From positions 1 through 13,530 of the forward strand of contig CAAGDP010000062.1 of NCBI GenBank assembly GCA_900768635.1: a stretch of 13,530 bases of DNA. Direction: 5' to 3'. Source of the DNA: Enterobacterales bacterium. GTDB taxonomy: Bacteria > Pseudomonadota > Gammaproteobacteria > Enterobacterales > Succinivibrionaceae. Made by a program: the position numbers and the translations under genes. This document shows positions 6,904-13,451 of this stretch, piece after piece. The first letter of the stretch is position 1. Every line of letters begins with the position of its first letter. The notes beneath the pieces are model-generated. The model saw only the letters and a list, made by a program, of their open reading frames with translations, made no database searches and was not told where the DNA came from.

Positions 6904-8166
6904 ATGGTAATGAGCAAGAGTGAAATGGATATCAAGTCCTACGACAAAGATTTATATGAAGCAATGGTAGGAGAAGATACCCGTCAGCAGGATCATATTG
7001 AACTAATCGCCTCTGAAAACTATGCTAGCCCTCGCGTTATGGAAGCACAGGGATCCCAGCTTACCAATAAGTATGCTGAAGGTTATCCCGGAAAGCGCTA
7101 CTACGGTGGCTGCGAATATGTTGACAAGATCGAACAGCTGGCAATTGACAGAGCTAAGAAACTTTTCGGTGCTGTTTATGCAAATGTTCAACCTCATTCC
7201 GGTTCTCAGGCAAATGCTGCAGTTTATGCTGCTCTGGCTAAGCCTGGCGATACTATTTTAGGTATGAGCCTTGCGCATGGTGGACATCTCACTCACGGTG
7301 CCACAGTAAGTTTTTCCGGTAAGTTCTACAATTCAGTTCAATATGGCGTTGATACCAATGGTCTTATTGACTACGATGAAGTAAAAAGACTAGCAGATGA
7401 ATGCAAACCTAAGGTGTTAGTTGCAGGTTTCTCTGCTTACTCCGGAATAGTTGACTGGAAAAAAATGCGGGAAATTGCTGATTCAGTAGGTGCATATCTT
7501 TTTGTTGATATGGCTCACGTAGCCGGGCTGGTTGCAGCTGGTTGCTATCCTTCTCCGCTTCCGTTTGCCCATGTGGTAACTACTACTACTCATAAGACTC
7601 TGGCCGGTCCTCGTGGCGGTTTGATCCTTACTGCAGTAGATGATCCTGACCTTCATAAGAAATTAAATTCTGCCATTTTTCCTACAGGTCAGGGAGGTCC
7701 TTTAATGCACATCATTGCTGCCAAGGCTGTAGCATTCAAGGAAGCTATGGAGCCTTCATTCCAGGCTATGATGAAGCAGGTAGTTGTTAATGCTCAGGCA
7801 ATGGTTAAAGTTTTCCAGGATCGCGGTTACAAGATAGTTTCCGGTGGTACAAACAACCATCTCTTTTTGGTTGATCTTATCGGTCGTGAACTGTCTGGTA
7901 AAGACGCTGATGCAGCTTTGGGTAGAGCTAATATTACGGTAAACAAGAATGCAGTACCTAACGATCCTCGCTCTCCATTTATAACCTCTGGTTTAAGAGT
8001 GGGAACTCCTGCCATAACCCGTCGCGGTATGAAGGAAGCTGAAGCAAGTCAGATTGCCACCTGGATGTGTGATGTTCTGGATGATCACCAGAATGAAGAA
8101 TTGATTTCTCAAATCCAGTCCAAGGTAATTGATCTTTGCAAACGTTTCCCGGTATATGCAAATTGA
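6904..8166 (+). CDS. glyA: Serine hydroxymethyltransferase
   Basis: Interconverts serine plus tetrahydrofolate with glycine plus 5,10-methylene-tetrahydrofolate in the cytoplasm; it is the main source of one-carbon units. The 420-residue length is standard. Clear signatures are HIELIASENYAS (~31-42), the TNKYAEGYPGKRYYGG segment (~54-69), QPHSGSQAN (~96-103), the cofactor-contacting FVDMAHVAGL (~200-209) and VVTTTTHKTLAGPRGG, in which K231 is the PLP-binding lysine. The C-terminal part has ITVNKNAVPNDP and SGLRVGTPA, which belong to the family. The gene is monocistronic: it has its own candidate promoter and a strong terminator ~80 bases after the stop. Its base composition is clearly less AT-rich than the divergent cluster, so it marks the right boundary of that island. 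Confidence 0.98.
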   Translation: MVMSKSEMDIKSYDKDLYEAMVGEDTRQQDHIELIASENYASPRVMEAQGSQLTNKYAEGYPGKRYYGGCEYVDKIEQLAIDRAKKLFGAVYANVQPHSGSQANAAVYAALAKPGDTILGMSLAHGGHLTHGATVSFSGKFYNSVQYGVDTNGLIDYDEVKRLADECKPKVLVAGFSAYSGIVDWKKMREIADSVGAYLFVDMAHVAGLVAAGCYPSPLPFAHVVTTTTHKTLAGPRGGLILTAVDDPDLHKKLNSAIFPTGQGGPLMHIIAAKAVAFKEAMEPSFQAMMKQVVVNAQAMVKVFQDRGYKIVSGGTNNHLFLVDLIGRELSGKDADAALGRANITVNKNAVPNDPRSPFITSGLRVGTPAITRRGMKEAEASQIATWMCDVLDDHQNEELISQIQSKVIDLCKRFPVYAN

Positions 8167-8247
8167 TATAATTACCGATCATCTTTTATAGTCTGTCAGT
8201 TCTGATTTTCTTTTTATAAGTAAGAGCGGTTCAGTCATCAGCTTGTT

Positions 8248-8279
8248 GATGAGGATCTATAAAAGATCCTCATCTTTTT
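8248..8279 (+). terminator. Rho-independent terminator of glyA
   Basis: A perfect 10-bp stem, GATGAGGATC (8248-8257) with GATCCTCATC (8265-8274), a seven-base loop TATAAAA, and a T5 run immediately after. It lies 82 bases beyond the glyA stop and is a textbook intrinsic terminator for plus-strand transcription. Confidence 0.92.
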
Positions 8280-8337
8280 ATCCGGATTGTATTTCAAGAA
8301 CAGTTTTAACATCTGTCAATAAGCTCCCCGGATTCAA

Positions 8338-8535
8338 CTACAAAAGAGCCTGAAATCCGTCATTAATAGTATTCTCCTGATATTTATGACTCCTAAGATT
8401 TTCACTCCAATTATCTGTAAAGACGATTTCGAGCTTCTGATATTCGCTGTCCCGATAGTTCGCATCCATCCACGACGGTATTGAATAATCCCTAATACTT
8501 AGTACATATTCCATATTCCATATTCCATATTCCAT
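8338..8535 (-). CDS. Putative small ORF starting inside a heptanucleotide repeat
   Basis: A 65-codon minus-strand frame of unknown function whose ATG (8535) is one of several ATGs supplied by the GAATATG array. A strong GGAGG lies at 8550-8546, ten bases upstream of this ATG and only three upstream of the preceding, out-of-frame ATG. The first residues (MEYGIWNMEY) are repeat-encoded, because a 7-bp unit read in triplets yields a heptapeptide period. After the array only this frame stays open; the other two meet stops within five codons. The unique part (from VLSIRDYSIPSW onward) is hydrophilic, has no recognisable domain and ends at TAG. It may be a chance ORF beside a simple-sequence repeat, or a repeat-controlled peptide. 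Confidence 0.28.
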   Translation of the reverse strand: MEYGIWNMEYVLSIRDYSIPSWMDANYRDSEYQKLEIVFTDNWSENLRSHKYQENTINDGFQALL

Positions 8536-8556
8536 ATTCCATATTCCTCCATATTC
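8505..8556. repeat. Heptanucleotide tandem repeat (CATATTC), six copies plus one
   Basis: Six exact tandem copies of CATATTC occupy 8505-8546. A three-base interruption (CTC) follows, then a seventh copy at 8550-8556. On the minus strand this is GAATATG, with an ATG in every copy. Such perfect arrays are prone to slipped-strand length change. It is not a CRISPR: there are no spacers and the unit is far too short. Confidence 0.95.
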
Positions 8557-8866
8557 ACTTTCTCACATTTCTATTCCATACACATCTGATCACACTTACC
8601 ACAAAACAATCTCCAGATGGCATTTTTCTTAGCTGATAAAATTTGCCCATAAGCACTGATACATCTATAATTAGTCCATATTCTTTTGGTTAGAATTATT
8701 TATTGATTACTAAGCTTTCCCCGATCTTTTATCATCTGTAACAAGGAATTATTCCATTTGTTTCCAGAGGTTGGCCTGTAAAGCGTTTTGTTTTTCTGTT
8801 TATTTGGGTCATTTCAGGAAGTTGTGAAGTTTACCTTTACTACCTTTGATGTTCGGTACCCATTTT

Positions 8867-8871
8867 GAGGT
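8867..8871 (+). promoter_or_regulatory. Ribosome-binding site fixing the nrdR start
   Basis: GAGGT five bases upstream of ATG 8876. The frame is open further back, to an ATG at 8846, but this site and the family N-terminus MHCPFC agree on 8876. Confidence 0.7.
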
Positions 8872-8875
8872 GTAT

Positions 8876-9325
8876 ATGCATTGTCCTTTCTGCAACGCAG
8901 CAGATTCCAAAGTTATTGATTCCCGTCTGGTTGCTGATGGCTCACAGGTGCGCAGAAGGCGAGAATGTATTGTCTGCCATGAGCGTTTTACCACCTTTGA
9001 ATCTGCTGAGCTGGTAATGCCCAGAGTAATCAAAAAAGACGGGGCTCGTGTTCCTTTTGATGAAGTAAAGTTGCGGAATGGCATTTTACGGGCTTTGGAA
9101 AAACGTCCGGTTAGTGTGGAAAAAATAGAGGAGAGCATAAGTCATATTGAAGCCCAAATCCGGGCAATCGGTGAACGGGAAATCAAATCTTCTCTTATAG
9201 GGGATTATGTGATGGAAGCGTTGAAGAAACTGGATCAGGTTGCTTATGTACGTTTTGCATCTGTATATCGCAGTTTTACTGACGTACGGGAATTTGGTGA
9301 TGAAATAGCCAAACTGAATAAATAA
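8876..9325 (+). CDS. nrdR: Transcriptional repressor NrdR
   Basis: Zinc-finger and ATP-cone repressor that senses ATP/dATP and shuts off ribonucleotide reductase genes through NrdR boxes. From ATG 8876 the product is 149 residues, the same length as the E. coli protein. Residues 1-41 form the zinc ribbon with cysteines C3, C6, C31 and C34, followed by the typical HERFTTFE. The R26-R29 arginine run belongs to the DNA-binding part. Residues ~47-137 form the ATP-cone (VIKKDGARVPFDEVKLRNGI, then the helical stretch through YVRFASVYRSF). The preceding 10 codons of open frame are not part of the family and are excluded. In many gammaproteobacteria nrdR directly precedes ribD; that neighbourhood is kept here, but with 310 bases between them. 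No NrdR box was seen in the window. Confidence 0.97.
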   Translation: MHCPFCNAADSKVIDSRLVADGSQVRRRRECIVCHERFTTFESAELVMPRVIKKDGARVPFDEVKLRNGILRALEKRPVSVEKIEESISHIEAQIRAIGEREIKSSLIGDYVMEALKKLDQVAYVRFASVYRSFTDVREFGDEIAKLNK

Positions 9326-9635
9326 ATTCCGGTAAAAACAGTGTAGATGGAACAGCTAATATATTCAGGAATATTTAAGCTGAATGGACATTGAGGTTTC
9401 TTGAGATGTAGCAGCTAATCGGTTTTAGAGCTCATAGTTTTGAATAATTTACTCTATGTGTGTAACTGTAATTTCTACATCTTATCAGTATACCTGTTCA
9501 ACATAAGTTCAATTCAGAATGTCCTGTTTTGTTTTGTCAGTCTCAGCAGTTAAAGCGATTATCCGTCGGTTTGTGATAGACAGCGGATCGCTTTAGAAAC
9601 AGCAGTATCGGTATTCAACTTTCACAACATACTTT
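9326..9635 (+). other. nrdR-ribD intergenic region
   Basis: A 310-base gap where many relatives have almost none. It contains an imperfect hairpin near 9353-9382 (CAGCT/AGCTG arms with mismatched interior) and a stronger one at 9551-9595. The conserved boxes of an FMN (RFN) riboswitch were looked for and not found. It probably contains a separate ribD promoter, but no clear boxes were identified. Confidence 0.5.
9551..9595 (+). promoter_or_regulatory. Hairpin in the presumed ribD leader
   Basis: TAAAGCGAT (9551-9559) and ATCGCTTTA (9587-9595) form a perfect 9-bp stem. After a three-base bulge it extends by CCG/CGG (9563-9565 with 9584-9586) around an 18-base loop. No U-run follows, so it is not an ordinary terminator. 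It ends 40 bases before the ribD start and could be a leader regulatory structure or an mRNA-stabilising element. Its role is unknown. Confidence 0.4.
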
Positions 9636-11345
9636 ATGTTTATGAACAATCAAAATATGGTAACAGATATTCTTTCTCATACTAATAATCATACCTGTGG
9701 TGATCAGGATCAGGTAGATGAGCATTGGATGAGAATAGCTCTCAGCCTGGCAAAACGTGGGGAATTTACCACTTCTCCCAACCCCTGTGTGGGATGTGTC
9801 ATAGTAAAAGACAGCAGGATCCTGGGGCAGGGGTTTCATGTTAAGGCCGGGCAGGGGCATGCTGAAGTAAATGCACTTCGTAATGCGGATGAGAATGGTG
9901 CAGATGTCACAGGTTCAACCGTATATGTTACATTGGAGCCCTGCTCCCATTATGGTCGAACACCTCCCTGTGCATTATCACTGGTTAAGCGTGGTGTAGC
10001 CCGGGTGGTAGCGGCTATGGCGGATCCTAATCCAAAGGTATCAGGTAAAGGGTTTAAGATCCTGCAGGATGCCGGTATTGAAGTGAAATGCGGTGTTCTT
10101 TCCGGAGAGGCTGAGGAGCTTAACCGGGAATATCTTTTTCGTATGCGTCAGGGAAGACCCTGGGTTCAACTGAAATTAGCCTGCAGTCTAGACGGTCGTA
10201 TTGCTCTGGCCAATGGTGTAAGCAAATGGATCACTTCTCCTGAAGCCCGGCAGGATGTACAGATCTTCCGTGCCCGATCTTCAGCCATTCTAACCACATC
10301 CAGAACTGTTCTTGCTGATGATCCATTCCTTAGTGTGCGCAAAGGGGATTTACCCTCTGAAGTTGCAGATCATTATCCTCTTCCGGAGCTCCGCCAACCG
10401 GATGTGATCCTGCTGGATTCACGTCAGGCGGTGACTTCTGATCGGAATCTTTTTAAAGAAGATCGACGGATAATCTGGATCACTGGTTCCCAGGAACCAT
10501 CTAGTGATGGTGTTGTAAATTCTTATGAAGGATCCCACTCAGTATCTTCCACTGGTGTAACAGATTATCCTCACGTATCTTCCACTTCAACTGATTTACT
10601 CCATTCTGCATATTCCGCTGATGTATCTCATTCTGCAGATCCAACCGTTTTATCTGCAAAATCAGATCTAAACAAGCCAGATCTTAAAGTTTTCTCCGGA
10701 AGTTCGCCTGATAAAATTATCATTTGTCAGATGATAGGCGATAATCCTGTTATAAGAGATTGCACCTCCGTTCCCCTTAATCGGGATCATTCTGCAGGCA
10801 CGCTTAATGAATTATGTTCATTTAACGGGAAAACTCCTCAGCAGATTCATACACCTGAAAATGAAAATTCAGGGAAGCATTCTTCGGTTAATCAACATCT
10901 TCTTTTTCCCAATTCTGATCATCTTGCAACTCTGGAAAAAAGACTAGAATGCAGTATGTTAAACAAGGAAAATACACAATCAGATAAGGATCTGGTTAAT
11001 TATAAAGAAAAAGATAAAGATAAAGATCTGTCTCAGGATGACAAAGTCTCATCTCCGGGAAATTTCCACCTTAAACCTCTTTTGGAGAAGATGGCAACCC
11101 TGGAGATTAACAGTATTTTTGTAGAGGCGGGATCCCAGCTTGCCGGCAGTCTTATTCGCCAGAAACTGGTCGATGAGCTGATAATTTATATGGCACCTAA
11201 GTTTTTAGGCCGCGACGGCAAATCCATAGTGGATTTATGTGGTTATCAGAGTCTTACGGAAGTTCCGGAATTTCAGATAGTATCATGTCAACAGATTGGA
11301 ACTGATCTCAGAATTATTCTGCGACGTAAAGATCAGGAAAAGTAA
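9636..11345 (+). CDS. ribD: Bifunctional riboflavin biosynthesis deaminase/reductase RibD, with large internal insertion
   Basis: Catalyses deamination of the pyrimidine ring and then NADPH-dependent reduction of the ribose in riboflavin synthesis. The start may be ATG 9636 or ATG 9642. Residues ~28-170 form the zinc deaminase domain: GHAEVNAL (H75, E77) and EPCSHYGRTPPC (C103, C112) supply the metal ligands and catalytic glutamate. The reductase domain begins at PWVQLKLACSLDGRIA and includes SKWITSPEAR and TVLADDPFL. It is interrupted after WITGSQEP (residue 288) and resumes at GNFHLKPLLEKMATLEINSIFVEAGSQLAGSL (from 475), ending normally. The intervening 186 residues are hydrophilic, rich in Ser, Asp, Asn and Lys, and contain short nucleotide repeats. 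Without them the protein would be ~383 residues, near the usual ~370. All catalytic motifs are intact, so the enzyme is probably active. Confidence 0.96.
   Translation: MFMNNQNMVTDILSHTNNHTCGDQDQVDEHWMRIALSLAKRGEFTTSPNPCVGCVIVKDSRILGQGFHVKAGQGHAEVNALRNADENGADVTGSTVYVTLEPCSHYGRTPPCALSLVKRGVARVVAAMADPNPKVSGKGFKILQDAGIEVKCGVLSGEAEELNREYLFRMRQGRPWVQLKLACSLDGRIALANGVSKWITSPEARQDVQIFRARSSAILTTSRTVLADDPFLSVRKGDLPSEVADHYPLPELRQPDVILLDSRQAVTSDRNLFKEDRRIIWITGSQEPSSDGVVNSYEGSHSVSSTGVTDYPHVSSTSTDLLHSAYSADVSHSADPTVLSAKSDLNKPDLKVFSGSSPDKIIICQMIGDNPVIRDCTSVPLNRDHSAGTLNELCSFNGKTPQQIHTPENENSGKHSSVNQHLLFPNSDHLATLEKRLECSMLNKENTQSDKDLVNYKEKDKDKDLSQDDKVSSPGNFHLKPLLEKMATLEINSIFVEAGSQLAGSLIRQKLVDELIIYMAPKFLGRDGKSIVDLCGYQSLTEVPEFQIVSCQQIGTDLRIILRRKDQEK
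10500..11057 (+). repeat. Repeat-bearing low-complexity insertion within ribD
   Basis: This segment encodes residues 289-474 of RibD and has no counterpart in typical RibD. It contains a 12-base exact direct repeat GTATCTTCCACT (10542-10553 and 10575-10586), three copies of CATTCTGCA (10602-10610, 10629-10637, 10788-10796) and a perfect in-frame hexanucleotide run (AAAGAT)3 at 11010-11027 giving KDKDKD. The reading frame is kept throughout. Confidence 0.85.
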
Positions 11346-11701
11346 TGAGTAAATTTTATTATCATACATATTCTTCAGCATTCGCCCAAGACATTAACCC
11401 GGGGGCAGTAAGTGATGACTCTATACAGGAACAAATCCAAAATCCGGATCCAGTTACTGATCAGAAGTCTGCTTCTGCTGAATTTATCCATCCTGATCTT
11501 GCAGATCGCCTTGTTGAACTGGAAACCAAGATAGCCTTTCAGGATGAAACTATTGAAGAGTTGAGTAATGTTATTGCCAGTCAAAGTGCAGATCTGGAAA
11601 AGATGAAAATTGCATTGCGATATCTCCAGAGCAAACTTAAGGAGTGCAACATATCTAATGTGGCTCTTCCCTCCGAGGAAACTCCTCCTCCACACTATTA
11701 G
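11345..11701 (+). CDS. slyX: SlyX family protein with N-terminal extension
   Basis: The last ~70 residues are a clear SlyX: DLADRLVELETKIAFQDETIEEL, then a continuous amphipathic coiled-coil helix, ending in the hallmark EETPPPHY. The cellular role of SlyX is not established; in E. coli it is a ~72-residue coiled-coil protein encoded near slyD. Here about 48 extra residues (Ser, Asp, Gln and Pro-rich, probably disordered) precede the core. The ATG overlaps the ribD stop by one base (TAATG), and AGGA at 11335-11338, inside the end of ribD, is its ribosome-binding site. The start therefore looks genuine and the gene is translationally coupled to ribD. A shorter SlyX starting near the core would need a non-ATG codon without a ribosome-binding site. 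Confidence 0.92.
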   Translation: MSKFYYHTYSSAFAQDINPGAVSDDSIQEQIQNPDPVTDQKSASAEFIHPDLADRLVELETKIAFQDETIEELSNVIASQSADLEKMKIALRYLQSKLKECNISNVALPSEETPPPHY

Positions 11702-11738
11702 CAATTTTCAGAATACCTGAAAAGACCGATCCTGAAGT

Positions 11739-12842
11739 TCAGGAAAAATGATTGTAACCTGACAGCCCTTTTTTAAAGAAAAAGGGCTGATTTTTATACT
11801 GATAGCAGATTTTATAATTATCAGCCTCCACAGGGGAGGGGGAGGCAACATTAAAATTGTTGTTTCCGGTTATTCTGCCAATGCGGGTAACTTTAAGATT
11901 AAGTTGTCTGGATAGCTCCTGAATTTTGTGGCGTATACTGTCATCCGGAGGAGCAGTGAAACATAACTCGTAATCGTCACCTCCAAAAAGAGCTGGGATA
12001 AAGGACTGTTCTTCCTGATATTGCTGTTCTTTGTCAGACTTTGTATTTATAGGTGAACTGAGGTTATTATCAGGAGACAGGATTTCGAAGCAATGGTTCC
12101 GAGCATATTCCCTTGCTTCCCGGGATAGAGGAAGTAAGGACAGATCAATGACAGCATTACATCCGGAGCGTTGCAGGATATGTCTGAGATCTGAACCGAG
12201 TCCGTCGGAGATGTCCATCATGGCTGTAGCTATATTCTGTAACATCATTCCCATTGCAACCCTGGGTTCGGGATAATCCAGTTTTTGACGGCATCCTGCG
12301 GGAGGATCCTTATGTCGTTTCAGCAATTCCACGGCTAAAGCGGCATCTCCCAGCGTTCCGGTAACATAAATATCATCACCCGGCTTAGCCCCGGATCGGA
12401 GGATGGCTTTACCACGGGGTAATGTGCCCATAGCGGTTATGGTTATGGACAGAGATCCATGAGTAGTATCTCCGCCGATTAAATCTATACTGCACTGGTT
12501 ACTGAGCCGGAACAGTCCCCGGGAAAACTCCGGCAGAAAATCCGGTTGTTTCTGCTGGATATCTGATGGCAAGGTTAGAGCCAGCGTAAAGTAGCGGGGT
12601 TTTGCCCCCATAGCGGCAAGATCGGAGATATTAACAGCCAGAGATTTCCAGCCAATACTATAAGGACTTGCATCCGGAAAAAAGTGAACACCTGACACCA
12701 AAGTATCGGTAGTGATAACCATCTCCTCATCAGGAGTAAGATGAAATATGGCACAGTCATCGCCGATGCCCAGATCAAGATCTGATGAAAATTTGGTGTT
12801 ATGTGATGCAAAATAGTGCTGGATAATAGTAAATTCGTCCAT
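11739..12842 (-). CDS. thiL: Thiamine-monophosphate kinase
   Basis: Phosphorylates thiamine monophosphate with ATP to thiamine diphosphate, the last step of cofactor synthesis. Family signatures, in order: GIGDDCA (25-31), TTDTLVSGVHF (44-54), NISDLAAMGAKP (71-82), GGDTT (123-127), MDISDGLGSDL (209-219) and FGGDDYELCF (286-295), which supply the acidic metal and phosphate ligands. The C-terminus SGYNHFS matches the usual GYDHF-type end, so the reading frame across the slyX terminator is genuine. At 367 residues it is longer than the ~325 of E. coli. Part of the excess is a hydrophilic insertion at ~255-281 (NNLSSPINTKSDKEQQYQEE) just before the GGDDYEL motif. Convergent with ribD-slyX, 37 bases apart. 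ATG 12842 lacks a Shine-Dalgarno sequence. Confidence 0.96.
   Translation of the reverse strand: MDEFTIIQHYFASHNTKFSSDLDLGIGDDCAIFHLTPDEEMVITTDTLVSGVHFFPDASPYSIGWKSLAVNISDLAAMGAKPRYFTLALTLPSDIQQKQPDFLPEFSRGLFRLSNQCSIDLIGGDTTHGSLSITITAMGTLPRGKAILRSGAKPGDDIYVTGTLGDAALAVELLKRHKDPPAGCRQKLDYPEPRVAMGMMLQNIATAMMDISDGLGSDLRHILQRSGCNAVIDLSLLPLSREAREYARNHCFEILSPDNNLSSPINTKSDKEQQYQEEQSFIPALFGGDDYELCFTAPPDDSIRHKIQELSRQLNLKVTRIGRITGNNNFNVASPSPVEADNYKICYQYKNQPFFFKKGLSGYNHFS
11763..11795 (+). terminator. Rho-independent terminator of ribD-slyX, inside the 3' end of thiL
   Basis: An 11-bp perfect stem, CAGCCCTTTTT (11763-11773) with AAAAAGGGCTG (11779-11789), a five-base loop TAAAG, then A and T5 (11791-11795). 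It lies 62 bases after the slyX stop. The same DNA encodes residues ~350-359 of ThiL on the other strand. No T-run follows on the minus side, so it mainly serves the plus strand. Confidence 0.8.
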
Positions 12843-13251
12843 AGTATTTTATAGAAATGAAAATTGCAGATGGATACTTAGAATTTATGTTAGTTCATAC
12901 CCGATCTAATAATATTAACAAAGGTATGTAATCGGTTCAGTACAGTTCTCTGTTCCCTTAGGCTTAGACTAAAAATTCCCCATATCTTGCATATATTCCT
13001 TTTTCATAAACAGATTAAAACGAATGTTTTTTTTTGTAACTATTCAGAACCTACCTAATATTTAAGTAAAATTTGGAGGTTCTGTTTGTAAATTAAAAAT
13101 AATGTACAAAGTCTAAAATCCATGTTTAGATCTTTTTAAAATTCCAAAGCATTGCTTTCTTTCTCAAAAAACTTATTTTCCTATAGTAATCTGATCTGTA
13201 TTCAGATCTTTTAATTCTTTCTGAGGAAGCCAACATATCTGAGCTGAACAA
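12843..13251. other. Spacer upstream of thiL
   Basis: No supportable gene. TATAAAAT read on the minus strand ends about five bases before the thiL ATG and could be its -10 box. CAGAACCT (13045-13052) and AGGTTCTG (13077-13084) form an inverted repeat with a 24-base loop, next to a T-rich stretch; its role is unknown. No thiamine (TPP) riboswitch core was recognised. Confidence 0.4.
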
Positions 13252-13451
13252 CTATTCCAGATATTCCGGCAAAGTCGCCTGATGTTTTATTTTTTGCATC
13301 TTTCTTGAATAACGGGACACTGTAGTTGCCTTTGCTCCTTTGACTGAAGCGTAGTATCTTGTGTAAGAGTTCTTAATACCGCCAGGTCACGAACATCTCG
13401 CTCTGCTTCATAGTTGTCCAAAGGAATGCATAGTTCAGGAAACAGGTCTGA
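13252..13451 (-). pseudogene. Degenerate IS66-like transposase fragment
   Basis: On the minus strand one frame (13451-13287) reads LFPELCIPLDNYEAERDVRDLAV, which matches the IPLDNNxAERxIR block of IS66-family transposases. A different frame (ending at a stop at 13252-13254) then reads VKGAKATTVSRYS and ATLPEYLE, which match the next two family blocks (KGAKASA...YS and the YL region). The continuation therefore needs a frameshift, and spacing between blocks is roughly preserved. An in-frame stop sits just upstream at ~13452. This is a decayed remnant, not a functional gene. It is short and read by eye, so the family assignment is moderate. Confidence 0.5.

Larger units (their letters stand above)
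8280..8875. other. Long spacer between glyA terminator and nrdR
   Basis: About 600 bases without a confident gene. It contains the heptanucleotide array and the small minus-strand ORF listed separately. The stretch from 8557 to 8866 is AT-rich and must hold the nrdR promoter, but no -35/-10 pair stood out. No conserved riboswitch or RNA gene was recognised. Confidence 0.5.

Noticed and set aside
8505..8556. CRISPR array
   Set aside because: The unit is 7 bases, contiguous, with no spacers; it is a simple tandem repeat.
8846..8875. Upstream ATG for nrdR adding ten residues
   Set aside because: The family begins at MHCPFC, and GAGGT is placed correctly for ATG 8876.
8809..9138. Minus-strand ORF over nrdR
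   Set aside because: Antisense to a certain gene, with no family resemblance.
9326..9635. FMN (RFN) riboswitch upstream of ribD
   Set aside because: The conserved GGGGC and CCGAC-type boxes of the RFN element are not present; only simple hairpins are seen.
10500..11057. Intein within RibD
   Set aside because: No Cys/Ser+1 junction pattern with terminal His-Asn, no splicing or endonuclease blocks, and the composition is low-complexity.
12857..12931. Plus-strand 24-codon ORF upstream of thiL (MKIADGYLEFM...)
   Set aside because: Too short, no ribosome-binding site and no recognisable similarity.
12843..12960. TPP riboswitch upstream of thiL
   Set aside because: No CUGAGA-type thiamine box arrangement was found on the minus strand, and thiL is not usually controlled this way in gammaproteobacteria.
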